Shown: in pieces, positions 27,714 through 36,096 of the stretch
How the letters are laid out: each line of letters begins with the position of its first letter
Numbering within the stretch: position 1 is the stretch's first letter
The notes under the pieces: model-generated
What the model was told of the DNA's origin: nothing
The model's input: only the letters and a program-made list of their open reading frames with translations
Database searches by the model: none
NCBI RefSeq assembly: GCF_016863175.1
Contig: NZ_BOOJ01000004.1
Span: 1 to 46,708, forward strand
From: Paraplanobispora siamensis
Lineage (GTDB): Bacteria > Actinomycetota > Actinomycetes > Streptosporangiales > Streptosporangiaceae
DNA: 46,708 nucleotides
Reading direction: 5' to 3'
Made by a program: the position numbers and the translations under genes

Positions 27714-28991
27714 ATGCGCCGCCGCCTGCTCTCCTCCACGCTGCTCGTCGCGGCCATCGCGGTACTGCTGCTCGGTATCCCGCTGGGGGTGCTGGTCAAC
27801 CGCCTGATCCAGGAGGAGGCCATCCAGGGGCTTTCCGGGGAGGCCAAGAGCCTCCTCAACGAGGTCGACTACGCCCGCACGCAGGACCAGCCGATCGACC
27901 CCGAACAACTCAAGAGGAAATATCCCGACCGCCACATACTGATCTACGCCAAGGGAACCCCCCCACAGGTGACCCAGGTGGGCACGGAGCCGGCGCAGGA
28001 GCGCAGGCTCAACGCGACCGCCGAGTCGGAGAGCGGGATCTACGTCTCCGTCAGCCGTGACAAGACCCAGATCGAGCAGCAGATCCACGCCTGGCTCCTG
28101 CTCATCGTGGTGCTCGCCGCGGTCGCGCTGGCGGTGGCGGTGGGGCTCGCCGTGGTGCAGTCACGCCGCCTGACGCTTCCGCTCCGCGACCTGGCCATGA
28201 TCGCCGAACGGCTCGGCTCGGGAGAGGCCCGGCCGAGCAGGCACCGCTACGGCATCCAGGAGCTCGACCGGGTGGCCGAGGTGCTGGACCGCAGCGCCAC
28301 GCGGATCGCCGACCTGCTGGCCAGGGAGCGGGAGTTCGCGACCGACGCCTCCCACCAGCTGCGCACGCCGCTCACCGGCCTGACGATGCGCCTGGAGGAG
28401 ATCGTGGCGGCCGCCGACGACCCCACCGTCGTCAAGGAGGAGGGCGAGGCCGCGATAGTGCAGGCCGAGCGGCTGACCGCGGTGATCGACGAGCTGCTCG
28501 CCGCGGCGCGCAGGCAGCGCCACGCCCAGACCTCGGTGGTCGAGCTCGACGCCCTCCTGGACCAGCAGTTCATCGAATGGGGCCCGGCCTTCAGCCGGGT
28601 CGGCAGGAAGCTGGTCCTGTCCGGCACGCGGGGGCTCAAGGCCCTGGGCACCAGCGGCGGGATCAGCCAGGTGGTCTCCACCCTGCTGGAGAACTCCCTG
28701 AAGCACGGTGGCGGCCCGGTGACGGTGACCACCAGCAACACCGACAAGTCGATCGTGATCGAGGTCGCCGACCAAGGCGACGGGATCTCCGAGGAGATCG
28801 CCCCCCGCGTCTTCGAACGGAACATGAGCGGCGCCGGGGGCACCGGTCTGGGGCTGACCCTCGCACGGGCGCTGGCCGCCGCCGACGGCGGTCGTCTGGA
28901 GCTCGTACGGCCCCGCCCGGCGGCCTTCGCCATCTTCCTGCGCCCGGTGGGCGACTCCGGCCGGAACCGGGTGGTCAGCGGACCGGCGTGA
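27714..28991 (+). CDS. Sensor histidine kinase, 425 aa
   Basis: Two TM segments (about 7-28 and 125-148) enclose an extracytoplasmic domain of about 95 residues. HAMP follows (about 150-205), then HisKA with H214 (DASHQLRTPLTG), then a compact HATPase domain with STLLENSLKHGG and GAGGTGLGLTLARALA. Sequence between TM2 and HAMP is typical of actinobacterial kinases. It is the partner of the regulator at 27042. The signal is unknown. Confidence 0.94.
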   Translation: MRRRLLSSTLLVAAIAVLLLGIPLGVLVNRLIQEEAIQGLSGEAKSLLNEVDYARTQDQPIDPEQLKRKYPDRHILIYAKGTPPQVTQVGTEPAQERRLNATAESESGIYVSVSRDKTQIEQQIHAWLLLIVVLAAVALAVAVGLAVVQSRRLTLPLRDLAMIAERLGSGEARPSRHRYGIQELDRVAEVLDRSATRIADLLAREREFATDASHQLRTPLTGLTMRLEEIVAAADDPTVVKEEGEAAIVQAERLTAVIDELLAAARRQRHAQTSVVELDALLDQQFIEWGPAFSRVGRKLVLSGTRGLKALGTSGGISQVVSTLLENSLKHGGGPVTVTTSNTDKSIVIEVADQGDGISEEIAPRVFERNMSGAGGTGLGLTLARALAAADGGRLELVRPRPAAFAIFLRPVGDSGRNRVVSGPA

Positions 28992-29009
28992 GCGGGCGGC
29001 CGGTGGAGG

Positions 29010-29489
29010 TCAGCGGACCCGGCTGGCCTCGTCGGGGAGCTCCCGGGGGATCTCCTCCGTGGCGGCCAGGAAGACCCAGCGCTTGTAGGACCAGAACCGG
29101 AACAGCGTGCCCAGCACCGTGCCGACCAGCAGCGCGGCGTTGTAGCTCAGCGGGTCCTGCAGGCCGAGCGTGTAGGTCACGAAGCCGATCACCAGCATCG
29201 AGATCAGCAGGCCGATGCCGTTGAGCAGGAAGAACAGGAAGTACTCGCGGGCGAGCCCCGACTGTTCCCGGTGCCGGAACGTCCAGAAGCGGTTGCCCGC
29301 GTAGGCGAATGTCGCCGCGATGATCGTGGCCACGACCTTGGAGGTCAGCGGGCCCCAGCCGAAGCCGAAGCGCAGCAGGTTGGTGGAACCGAAGTCGATC
29401 ACGAAGGCGATGGCTCCGATGGTTCCGAACTTGGCCAGCTCGCGCGCCAGATCGGCGAACCGTTCGTAGGCGTGTCGAAGGAACTGCAC
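29010..29489 (-). CDS. GtrA-family membrane protein, 159 aa
   Basis: Four-TM protein related to GtrA/DPMS flippases that move polyprenyl-linked sugars across the membrane. FGTIGAIAFVIDFGSTNLL opens the domain and NRFWTFRHRE is the family hallmark between TM2 and TM3. FRFWSYKRWVF closes it. The start is GTG 29489. Its position just before purK is shared with mycobacteria. The linked glycan is not known. Confidence 0.92.
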   Translation of the reverse strand: MQFLRHAYERFADLARELAKFGTIGAIAFVIDFGSTNLLRFGFGWGPLTSKVVATIIAATFAYAGNRFWTFRHREQSGLAREYFLFFLLNGIGLLISMLVIGFVTYTLGLQDPLSYNAALLVGTVLGTLFRFWSYKRWVFLAATEEIPRELPDEASRVR

Positions 29490-29624
29490 GTCTGCTGCAC
29501 GGTCCTTTCCTGGGTCGGCTGCGGATCCGCCGTCAGGGGATCTCCGGCACTTCTGCCAGGCTACCGGTGGTGCTGCCGGCTCCGCGCAGGGGTCGGCCGG
29601 GCCGGTGCTCTGCGGGGTTCAAGA

Positions 29625-29689
29625 ACATTTCTATAAATGTCATACAACGGCGGATAAATCGGGGCATCTGACGTTACCCTGATCGGGTA
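29625..29689. promoter_or_regulatory. Divergent promoter region with two small palindromes
   Basis: ACATTTctatAAATGT (29625-29640) is a perfect AT-rich inverted repeat containing TATAAA. TACCCtgatcGGGTA (29675-29689) is a second one. They lie in the 260-bp gap between divergent gtrA and the lipoprotein gene. Confidence 0.4.
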
Positions 29690-29749
29690 GATCGCGGGAG
29701 ACCTTCGGGGAGATCGCTCTCCGCGATCGGTCCAGACGGATCGCCGCAC

Positions 29750-30727
29750 GTGACGGCCACGACCCCTCGGAACCGACCTTTGCCCCGCCGACTGCTCATC
29801 CTGCTCATCGGCCTGTGCGCCGTGGCCGGTTGCGGCGTGCGGAACGACAGCCAGGTCGCGGTCCCCGAGCCGGGGCCGTCGTCGGGGGCGTCCGCCCGCA
29901 CGGTCGAGCGCGCCGAGGCCGCTCAGGCCTTCTCGTTGCTGGGGGAGCTGAGCGACGCCTGGCGGGACCGTGACTGCGCGGCGGTCGACCGCCTGACCGC
30001 CTGGGCGGAGAATACGCTGGGCGGTCGTGCCTGCGAGGCGACCCGGAACGGCCGTCCAGCTCCCGTCGGCGTGGACTACACCGAACCGGAGTTCTTCCTC
30101 CCGGCCGCCTCCGGGCAGGAGCGCTGGTTCGTCGCCCTGGCCCGCAGGCCCGAACCGGCCTACTTCCTGTTCACCGACGAGGCCGGCACCTGGCGGCTGG
30201 CCGCCGGCCCCATCCCGGTGGAGGGCGACGACGCGCCGGAGACCTCCGGGGAGGCCGTGCCCACCGACGACCCCTCCATCGGCGTGCGGGCCCGCCTGGT
30301 GCCGCAGCGCTATCTCACCTACCTCACCGACCCCGCCGGGGTGAGCGGGGTGAGCTTCCCCAAGGGCGACGCCGCCGCCGACCTGCTCAGGGAACTGACG
30401 GAACGGCCGCAGAAGGTCCGCCCCGACCGGCTCACCTCCGACGTCCGGCTGCTCATCGGCCCGCAGCGGGCCCTGCGGCTGCCGGACGGGGGCGCGCTGG
30501 TGGTCCACGCCCTGGAGGTGGAGTACCGGCAGCGGCCGGGGCCCGGCCGCTCCTCGCTGGCCCGCCCGATCTACGGCGAGGACGACCTGCGCGGATTCAC
30601 CGGGGGCGACAAGGCCGCCGAGCTGACCGGCACCGAGACGGTCCTGCTCGTCACCAGGGTCACCGGGCAGGGGAAGCTCTCCACCGTGGCCGTCCGCCGT
30701 GACCTGACCACTCTGACAACCGGCTGA
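29750..30727 (+). CDS. Putative lipoprotein, 325 aa
   Basis: Unknown function. The N-terminus MTATTPRNRPLPRRLLILLIGLCAVAGC has a lipobox (VAGC, lipidated Cys at about 28), so the protein is likely anchored outside the membrane. The body has no domain I can name; a repeated sheet-like pattern (WFVALARRPEPAYFLFTDEAGTWRLAAGP) resembles actinobacterial DUF8094-type proteins, but I am not sure. GTG start 29750. It lies 134 bp upstream of purK on the same strand. Confidence 0.75.
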   Translation: MTATTPRNRPLPRRLLILLIGLCAVAGCGVRNDSQVAVPEPGPSSGASARTVERAEAAQAFSLLGELSDAWRDRDCAAVDRLTAWAENTLGGRACEATRNGRPAPVGVDYTEPEFFLPAASGQERWFVALARRPEPAYFLFTDEAGTWRLAAGPIPVEGDDAPETSGEAVPTDDPSIGVRARLVPQRYLTYLTDPAGVSGVSFPKGDAAADLLRELTERPQKVRPDRLTSDVRLLIGPQRALRLPDGGALVVHALEVEYRQRPGPGRSSLARPIYGEDDLRGFTGGDKAAELTGTETVLLVTRVTGQGKLSTVAVRRDLTTLTTG

Positions 30728-30861
30728 TCCGGCCCGGCCTGGTCGCCCACCGGCTGAGATGACCGTCCCGCCCACCGGTCGACGTGGCCCGGCCCGTCCG
30801 CCCCGCCCATCTGCTGACCACCGCGCGGGCACCGTACCCGGGGCCGGTAAGCTCAGCGGAC

Positions 30862-32019
30862 GTGAACAGCGCTTCCCCGGCCGGTCCCCTCGGCCCCGTC
30901 GTCGGCATGATCGGAGCAGGCCAGCTGGCCCGGATGACCCAGCAGGCGGCCATCGCCCTGGGCGTGGAGTTGCGGGTGCTGGCCGAATCCGCCGGTGACA
31001 GCGCCGCCCGGGTGATCTCCGACGTGCGCGTCGGCGACTACCGCGACCTGGCCGACCTGCGCGACTTCGCCAAGGGCTGCGACGCTGTCACCTTCGACCA
31101 CGAGCACGTGCCCACCGAGCACGTCGCCGCGCTCGCCGCCGACGGCGTCGCCGTCCACCCCGGCGCCGGGGCGCTCGTGCACGCCCAGGACAAGGCCGTG
31201 ATGCGCGAGCGGCTGACCGCGATCGGCGTCCCCTGCCCCGCCTGGCGGCGGATCGCCACGGCCGCCGACGTGGAGGCCTTCGGCGAGGAGAACGGCTGGC
31301 CGTTCGTGCTCAAGGCCGTGCGCGGCGGCTATGACGGCCGCGGCGTGTGGGTCTGCCGGTCCGCGCAGGACGCCGCGGAGGTCCTGGCGAGCGGGGTGCC
31401 GCTGATGGCCGAGGCGTTCGTGTCCTTCGAGCGGGAGCTGGCCGTGCTCGTCGCCCGCTCCCCGCACGGCCAGGGCGTCAGCTACCCGGTCGTGGAGACC
31501 GTGCAGCAGGACGGCATCTGCGTCGAGGTGCTCGCCCCCGCGCCCGGCCTCGACCCCGAGCGGGCCGCGGTCGCCCAGGGGATCGCCCTGAAGATCGCCA
31601 CCGAGCTGGGCGTGACCGGCCTGCTGGCCGTGGAGATGTTCGAGACCTCCTCCGGCCTCGTGGTGAACGAGCTGGCGATGCGCCCCCACAACAGCGGCCA
31701 CTGGACCATCGACGGCGCCCGGACCTCCCAGTTCGAGCAGCACCTGCGCGCCGTCCTCGACCTCCCGCTCGGCTCGCCCGCGCTGGCCGCCCCCGTGGTC
31801 GTGATGGCCAACCTGCTCGGCGGCGACGACCCGGACATCTTCTCCCGCTACGAGCACGTGATGGCCCACGACCCGGGCGTGAAGGTCCACTTCTACGGCA
31901 AGGAGGTACGGCCCGGCCGCAAGATCGGGCACGTCACCGCCCTCGGCACCGACCTCGACGAGGTCCGCGCCCGAGCCCGCCACGCCGCCGCCTACCTGGC
32001 CGACGGCGTCTACACCTGA
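30862..32019 (+). CDS. purK: 5-(carboxyamino)imidazole ribonucleotide synthase, 385 aa
   Basis: ATP-grasp enzyme of purine synthesis that makes N5-CAIR from AIR, ATP and bicarbonate. The N-terminal GMIGAGQLARMT loop, the ATP-grasp part with FVLKAVRGGYDGRGVWV, and EMFETSSGLVVNELAMRPHNSGHWTIDG are diagnostic. I start at GTG 30862; TAAGCT lies 8 nt upstream, so it may be leaderless. ATG 30784 would add 26 residues with no domain. The TGA stop lies in the first of three 14-bp repeats. purE follows. Confidence 0.96.
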   Translation: MNSASPAGPLGPVVGMIGAGQLARMTQQAAIALGVELRVLAESAGDSAARVISDVRVGDYRDLADLRDFAKGCDAVTFDHEHVPTEHVAALAADGVAVHPGAGALVHAQDKAVMRERLTAIGVPCPAWRRIATAADVEAFGEENGWPFVLKAVRGGYDGRGVWVCRSAQDAAEVLASGVPLMAEAFVSFERELAVLVARSPHGQGVSYPVVETVQQDGICVEVLAPAPGLDPERAAVAQGIALKIATELGVTGLLAVEMFETSSGLVVNELAMRPHNSGHWTIDGARTSQFEQHLRAVLDLPLGSPALAAPVVVMANLLGGDDPDIFSRYEHVMAHDPGVKVHFYGKEVRPGRKIGHVTALGTDLDEVRARARHAAAYLADGVYT

Positions 32020-32059
32020 CCGTCTGCACCTGACCGTCTGCACCTTGACCGTCTGCACC
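32017..32059. repeat. Three tandem copies of TGACCGTCTGCACC
   Basis: Copies at 32017-32030, 32031-32044 and 32046-32059. The first contains the purK stop codon, so each copy carries a TGA. They lie in the purK-purE gap. Confidence 0.85.
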
Positions 32060-32130
32060 CGACCCGCGCGACCGCGCACGACACACCCGGACACCGCACG
32101 ATCGGGCGGGCGCCCGGCGAAGGAGATCGA

Positions 32131-32634
32131 ATGGCCACCGTCGGCATCGTGATGGGTAGTGACTCGGACTGGCCGGTGATGCGGCTGGCCGCCGAGGCGC
32201 TCGCCGAGTTCGGCGTGGAGTTCGAGGCCGACGTGGTCTCCGCGCACCGCATGCCCCAGGAGATGATCGAGTACGGCACGCGGGCGGCCGAGCGCGGCCT
32301 GAAGGTCATCGTCGCCGGCGCCGGAGGAGCCGCCCACCTGCCCGGGATGCTCGCCTCGGTGACCCCGCTGCCGGTGATCGGCGTGCCCGTCCCGCTGAAG
32401 TACCTCGACGGCATGGACTCCCTGCTGTCCATCGTCCAGATGCCCGCCGGCGTCCCGGTCGCCACCGTCGCCATCGGCGGCGCCCGCAACGCCGGGCTGC
32501 TGGCCGTGCGGATCCTCGCCGCCTCGGACTCCGGCCTGCGCGCCAGGATGGAGGAGTTCCAGGTCTCCCTGAAGGAGCAGGCCCACGCCAAGGGCGCCCG
32601 CCTGCGCGCCGAAGCCGCCGACCTCGGAGCCTGA
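32131..32634 (+). CDS. purE: N5-carboxyaminoimidazole ribonucleotide mutase, 167 aa
   Basis: Class I PurE, converting N5-CAIR to [21 protein letters not shown] (active-site His) and [12 protein letters not shown] are all present, and the length is normal. AAGGAGA lies upstream of the ATG. Same operon as purK, with a 111-bp gap. Confidence 0.97.
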   Translation: MATVGIVMGSDSDWPVMRLAAEALAEFGVEFEADVVSAHRMPQEMIEYGTRAAERGLKVIVAGAGGAAHLPGMLASVTPLPVIGVPVPLKYLDGMDSLLSIVQMPAGVPVATVAIGGARNAGLLAVRILAASDSGLRARMEEFQVSLKEQAHAKGARLRAEAADLGA

Positions 32635-32797
32635 CCGCTCATCCGCCCGGGGAAAACGGGTCGGTCCGAAGAACGGTCTGACCAGGGGATATGTCGGGTT
32701 CGACAGCCGGAGGACGGGCCGGGATCGGGAGAACGGAGGGATGGACGGCGCCTGCCGGGGAAGAGGGTGATCTCCACTGGCAGCAGAGGTGAGGATC

Positions 32798-32923
32798 ATG
32801 AGATATGCGATACGCGCCGTCCTCGGTGGACTGACAGCGGTCCTGGCCGTGCTCGGAAGCGTGGGCGCGGGCGAGGACCACCATCCCTCCACGCACACCG
32901 GAAGCTCCCACACATCCCGCTGA
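32798..32923 (+). CDS. Small exported peptide, 41 aa
   Basis: MRYAIRAVLGGLTAVLAVLGSVGAG is a short signal-like hydrophobic segment with an Arg, followed by a polar tail DHHPSTHTGSSHTSR. AGGTGAGG lies 6 nt before the ATG. The predicted mature part would be only about 15 residues and rich in His, Ser and Thr. No family is recognised. The stop codon opens a run of degenerate repeats. Confidence 0.5.
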   Translation: MRYAIRAVLGGLTAVLAVLGSVGAGEDHHPSTHTGSSHTSR

Positions 32924-33053
32924 CCTGAGGGGTCGTCCGGATTCCACGACCTGAAGGGTCACCCGGACAGGTGACGATCTGAGGGGTCGACCGGCCCGGC
33001 GACCTGAGGGCTCACCCGGTCCGCTGACCCGAGTGGGCGCCCGGACAGGTGAG
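32922..33053. repeat. Five degenerate 25-28 bp tandem repeats; rest of gap empty
   Basis: Units start at 32922, 32948, 32976, 33001 and 33026, each beginning GAcCTGAGGG-like and continuing with a GnnCACCCGG-like block. Units 2 and 5 both end CCCGGACAGGTGA. I see no gene or clear hairpin in the remaining 33054-33224. Confidence 0.7.
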
Positions 33054-33224
33054 GGGCGTCGCGGCGAGCGGCCCCGCGCGCCGCAGGAGCGGGCCGACGG
33101 GAGAGGACCACGGTCGGCGGGTGGCGCCGTGCGGGCGGGGCCGTACATCGAGAGCCGGATGAAGCCGCCACCGGGAGGCGGGCGAGGCTCCGGCAGCTGG
33201 GAGGGCCGGAGCCGGGGGAGGCCG

Positions 33225-34544
33225 TTACGGGCGGCCGAGGGCGCGGTAGTGCCAGCCGGCGGCGCGCCAGGTCTCGGCGTCCAGGGCGTTGCGGCCGTCG
33301 ACGATCTTCCGGGAGGCGACCACGGCGCCCAGCTCCTCGGGGTCGAGATCGACGAACTCCTGCCACTCGGTCAGCAGCAGCACGACGTGGGCGTCGCGGG
33401 CGGCGTCGAGGGCGGAGTCGCCGTAGTTGAGCTCGGGGTGGGCGCGGCGGGCGTTCTCCTGGGCGACGGGGTCGTAGACCGTGACCCGGCCGCCCTGGCG
33501 GCGGATGTTGACGGCGACGTCGAGCGCGGGGGAGTCGCGGATGTCGTCGGAGTTGGGCTTGAACGCGGCGCCCAGCACCGCGAGCCGGCAGCCGGTGAAG
33601 GAGCCGCCGGTCAGCTCGCGGGCCAGGTCGACCATGCGGGCGCGGCGGCGCATGTTGATGGCGTCCACCTCGCGCAGGAAGGTCAGCGCCTGGTCGGCGC
33701 CCAGCTCTCCGGCGCGGGCCATGAAGGCGCGGATGTCCTTGGGCAGGCAGCCGCCGCCGAAGCCCAGGCCGGGGTTGAGGAACCGGCCGCCGATCCGGTC
33801 GTCGTAGGACAGCGCCAGCGACAGCTGCCTGACGTCGGCGTGCGAGGCCTCGCAGACCTCGGCCATCGCGTTGATGAAGGAGATCTTGGTGGCGAGGAAG
33901 GCGTTGGCGGCGACCTTGACCAGCTCGGCGGTCGGGTAGTCGGTGACGACCAGCGGGGTGCCGGAGTCGAGCATGGAGGTGTAGATCTCGCGCATGATCT
34001 TCTCGGGTTTCTCCGAGCGCACGCCCAGCACGATCCGGTCCGGGTGCAGGGTGTCCTCGACCGCGAACCCCTCGCGGAGGAACTCGGGGTTCCAGGCCAG
34101 CTCGGCCCCCTCGCCGACGGGCGCCAGCCGCGTCAGCTTGTCGGCCAGCCGCTGGGCGGTGCCGACGGGCACGGTGGACTTGCCGACGACCAGGCACTCG
34201 CGGGTCAGGTGGGGGGCCAGCGAGTCGATCACGGCGTCGAGGTAGGAGACGTCGGCGGCGTACTCGCCCTTCTTCTGGGGGGTGCCGACGCACACGAAGT
34301 GCACGTCACCGAAGGCCGCGGCCTCCTCGTAGGAGGTCGTGAAGCGCAACCGGCCGTTGGCGAGGTTGCGGCGCAGGATCTCTTCCAGCCCGGGTTCGTG
34401 GATGGGCAGATCTCCGGCCTGCAGCCTGGCGACCTTGGCGGGGTCGACGTCCAGGCCGAGCACTTCGAAGCCCAGCTCGGCCATGCATGCCGCATGCGTG
34501 GCGCCCAGGTATCCGGTCCCCAGCACAGTAAGGCGGTAGGCCAC
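33225..34544 (-). CDS. ugd: UDP-glucose 6-dehydrogenase, 439 aa
   Basis: Oxidises UDP-glucose to UDP-glucuronate with two NAD+. The Rossmann start LTVLGTGYLG, catalytic Cys C266 in GFGGGCLPKD, K209-region TAELVKVAANAFLATKISFINAMAE, and the C-terminal UDP-binding domain are intact. GTG 34544 follows GAAAGGA and gives the family-standard start MAYRLTVLGTGYLG. UDP-glucuronate feeds polysaccharide synthesis; the nearby LCP, GtrA and GT2 genes fit a cell-envelope glycan role, but this is inference. GDP-mannose dehydrogenase is excluded less firmly. Confidence 0.92.
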   Translation of the reverse strand: MAYRLTVLGTGYLGATHAACMAELGFEVLGLDVDPAKVARLQAGDLPIHEPGLEEILRRNLANGRLRFTTSYEEAAAFGDVHFVCVGTPQKKGEYAADVSYLDAVIDSLAPHLTRECLVVGKSTVPVGTAQRLADKLTRLAPVGEGAELAWNPEFLREGFAVEDTLHPDRIVLGVRSEKPEKIMREIYTSMLDSGTPLVVTDYPTAELVKVAANAFLATKISFINAMAEVCEASHADVRQLSLALSYDDRIGGRFLNPGLGFGGGCLPKDIRAFMARAGELGADQALTFLREVDAINMRRRARMVDLARELTGGSFTGCRLAVLGAAFKPNSDDIRDSPALDVAVNIRRQGGRVTVYDPVAQENARRAHPELNYGDSALDAARDAHVVLLLTEWQEFVDLDPEELGAVVASRKIVDGRNALDAETWRAAGWHYRALGRP

Positions 34545-34871
34545 TGCGGATCCTTTCGGTTCTACCCAATCCATCGCGGACAGGGTACCGGCATCCTTGA
34601 CTCTTTCTTTTAGTACCCAGGGCATGTCCTCTTGACAGGAGGGCATCCAGCCGGTTTCCGGTCTGATATCCGGCATATGCGTCATGGGAGCGTCTACTGC
34701 GACTCAAGAGTCCTCGGGGAAGGGATCGCGGTCGCAGGCGGGGCGGATGAGGAGCCTGGCCGATCAGGCTCGAGGGGTTCCATGCCACCCTGTCACCTGC
34801 GTAAACACACAGCGGCGGATATCACACCCGTGGAGCGGTCCATACTTTGTTGGACGTCCTACTATTTTCTC
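34545..34871. other. Divergent intergenic region (327 bp) between ugd and the acyl-CoA dehydrogenase
   Basis: No gene. It holds inverted GCCGG...CCGGC around 34649-34674, and GTCCAtactttgtTGGAC (34838-34855), the latter just before the acyl-CoA dehydrogenase -10 and a candidate fatty-acid-responsive operator. A TTGACA at 34632-34637 has no matching -10 at normal distance. Confidence 0.5.
34860..34865 (+). promoter_or_regulatory. -10 box for leaderless acyl-CoA dehydrogenase transcript
   Basis: TACTAT lies 6 nt before the ATG at 34872, with no ribosome-binding site. The GTCCA/TGGAC inverted repeat directly precedes it. Confidence 0.5.
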
Positions 34872-36035
34872 ATGAGCTTCCCTCTCTACGCCCTGCCTGA
34901 AGAGCACCAGATGCTCCGGGAGACCGTCCGCGCCCTCGCCGACGAGAAGATCGCCCCTCGGGCCGCCGAGGCCGACGAGACGGGGGAGTTCCCCTGGGAC
35001 GTCTACAAGGCCCTGGCCGCCGCCGACCTGCACGCCGTGCACATCCCCGAGGAGTACGGCGGCGCGGGCGCCGACGCGCTGGCGACCGTGATCGTCATCG
35101 AGGAGGTGGCACGGGCCTGCGCGTCGTCCTCGCTGATCCCGGCGGTCAACAAGCTGGGCACCGTGCCCCTGCTGCTGTCGGCCTCGGAGGAGCTCAAGCA
35201 GCAGTACCTCGCGCCGGTCGCGCGCGGTGAGGCGATGTTCTCCTACGCCCTGTCCGAGGCCGAGGCGGGCAGCGACGCCGCGTCCATGAAGACCCGCGCG
35301 GTGGCCGACGGCGACCACTACGTGCTCAACGGCGCCAAGATGTGGATCACCAACGCCGGGGTGTCGGAGTACTACACGGTGATGGCCGTGACCGAGCCCG
35401 GCGCCGGCGCCCGGGGCATCTCCGCGTTCGTCGTGGAGAAGTCCGACGAGGGCGTCAGCTTCGGCCCCAAGGAGAAGAAGCTCGGCATCAAGGGCTCCCC
35501 GACTCGCCAGGTCATCATGGAGGACGTCCGCATCCCGGCGTCCCGGATGATCGGCGAGCCCGGCACCGGCTTCAAGACCGCGCTGGCCACCCTGGACCAC
35601 ACCCGCATCACGATCGCCGCCCAGGCGCTCGGCATCGCCCAGGGCGCGCTGGACTACGCCGTCGGCTACGTCAAGGAGCGCAAGCAGTTCGGCAAGGCCA
35701 TCGCCGAGTTCCAGGGCGTGCAGTTCATGCTCGCCGACATGGCGATGAAGCTGGAGGCCGCCCGCCAGCTCACCTACGCCGCCGCCGCCAAGTCCGAGCT
35801 GGCCGCCCACGGCGAGCCCCAGGCGGACCTGACCTTCTTCTCCAGCGCCGCCAAGTGCGCCGCCTCCGACGCCGCCATGGAGATCACCACCGACGCGGTC
35901 CAGCTCCTGGGCGGTTACGGCTACACCAGCGAGTTCCCGGTCGAGCGCATGATGCGCGATGCCAAGATCACCCAGATCTACGAGGGCACCAACCAGATCC
36001 AGCGCATGGTGATGGCCCGCCAGCTCCTGAAGTAG
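34872..36035 (+). CDS. Acyl-CoA dehydrogenase, 387 aa
   Basis: FAD-dependent first step of beta-oxidation or branched-chain acyl-CoA breakdown. Signature blocks YALSEAEAGSDAASMKT (FAD/substrate) and the C-terminal QIYEGTNQIQRMVMARQLLK are present, with catalytic base E371 in YEGT. Length normal. Its position after purE matches mycobacterial fadE25. Chain-length preference cannot be read. Confidence 0.96.
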   Translation: MSFPLYALPEEHQMLRETVRALADEKIAPRAAEADETGEFPWDVYKALAAADLHAVHIPEEYGGAGADALATVIVIEEVARACASSSLIPAVNKLGTVPLLLSASEELKQQYLAPVARGEAMFSYALSEAEAGSDAASMKTRAVADGDHYVLNGAKMWITNAGVSEYYTVMAVTEPGAGARGISAFVVEKSDEGVSFGPKEKKLGIKGSPTRQVIMEDVRIPASRMIGEPGTGFKTALATLDHTRITIAAQALGIAQGALDYAVGYVKERKQFGKAIAEFQGVQFMLADMAMKLEAARQLTYAAAAKSELAAHGEPQADLTFFSSAAKCAASDAAMEITTDAVQLLGGYGYTSEFPVERMMRDAKITQIYEGTNQIQRMVMARQLLK

Positions 36036-36096
36036 GCCGCCGGGCAGGGGAGGCTCCGTCCTCGCCGGGAGGCGTCTCTCCGCGGCCCCGATCCCT

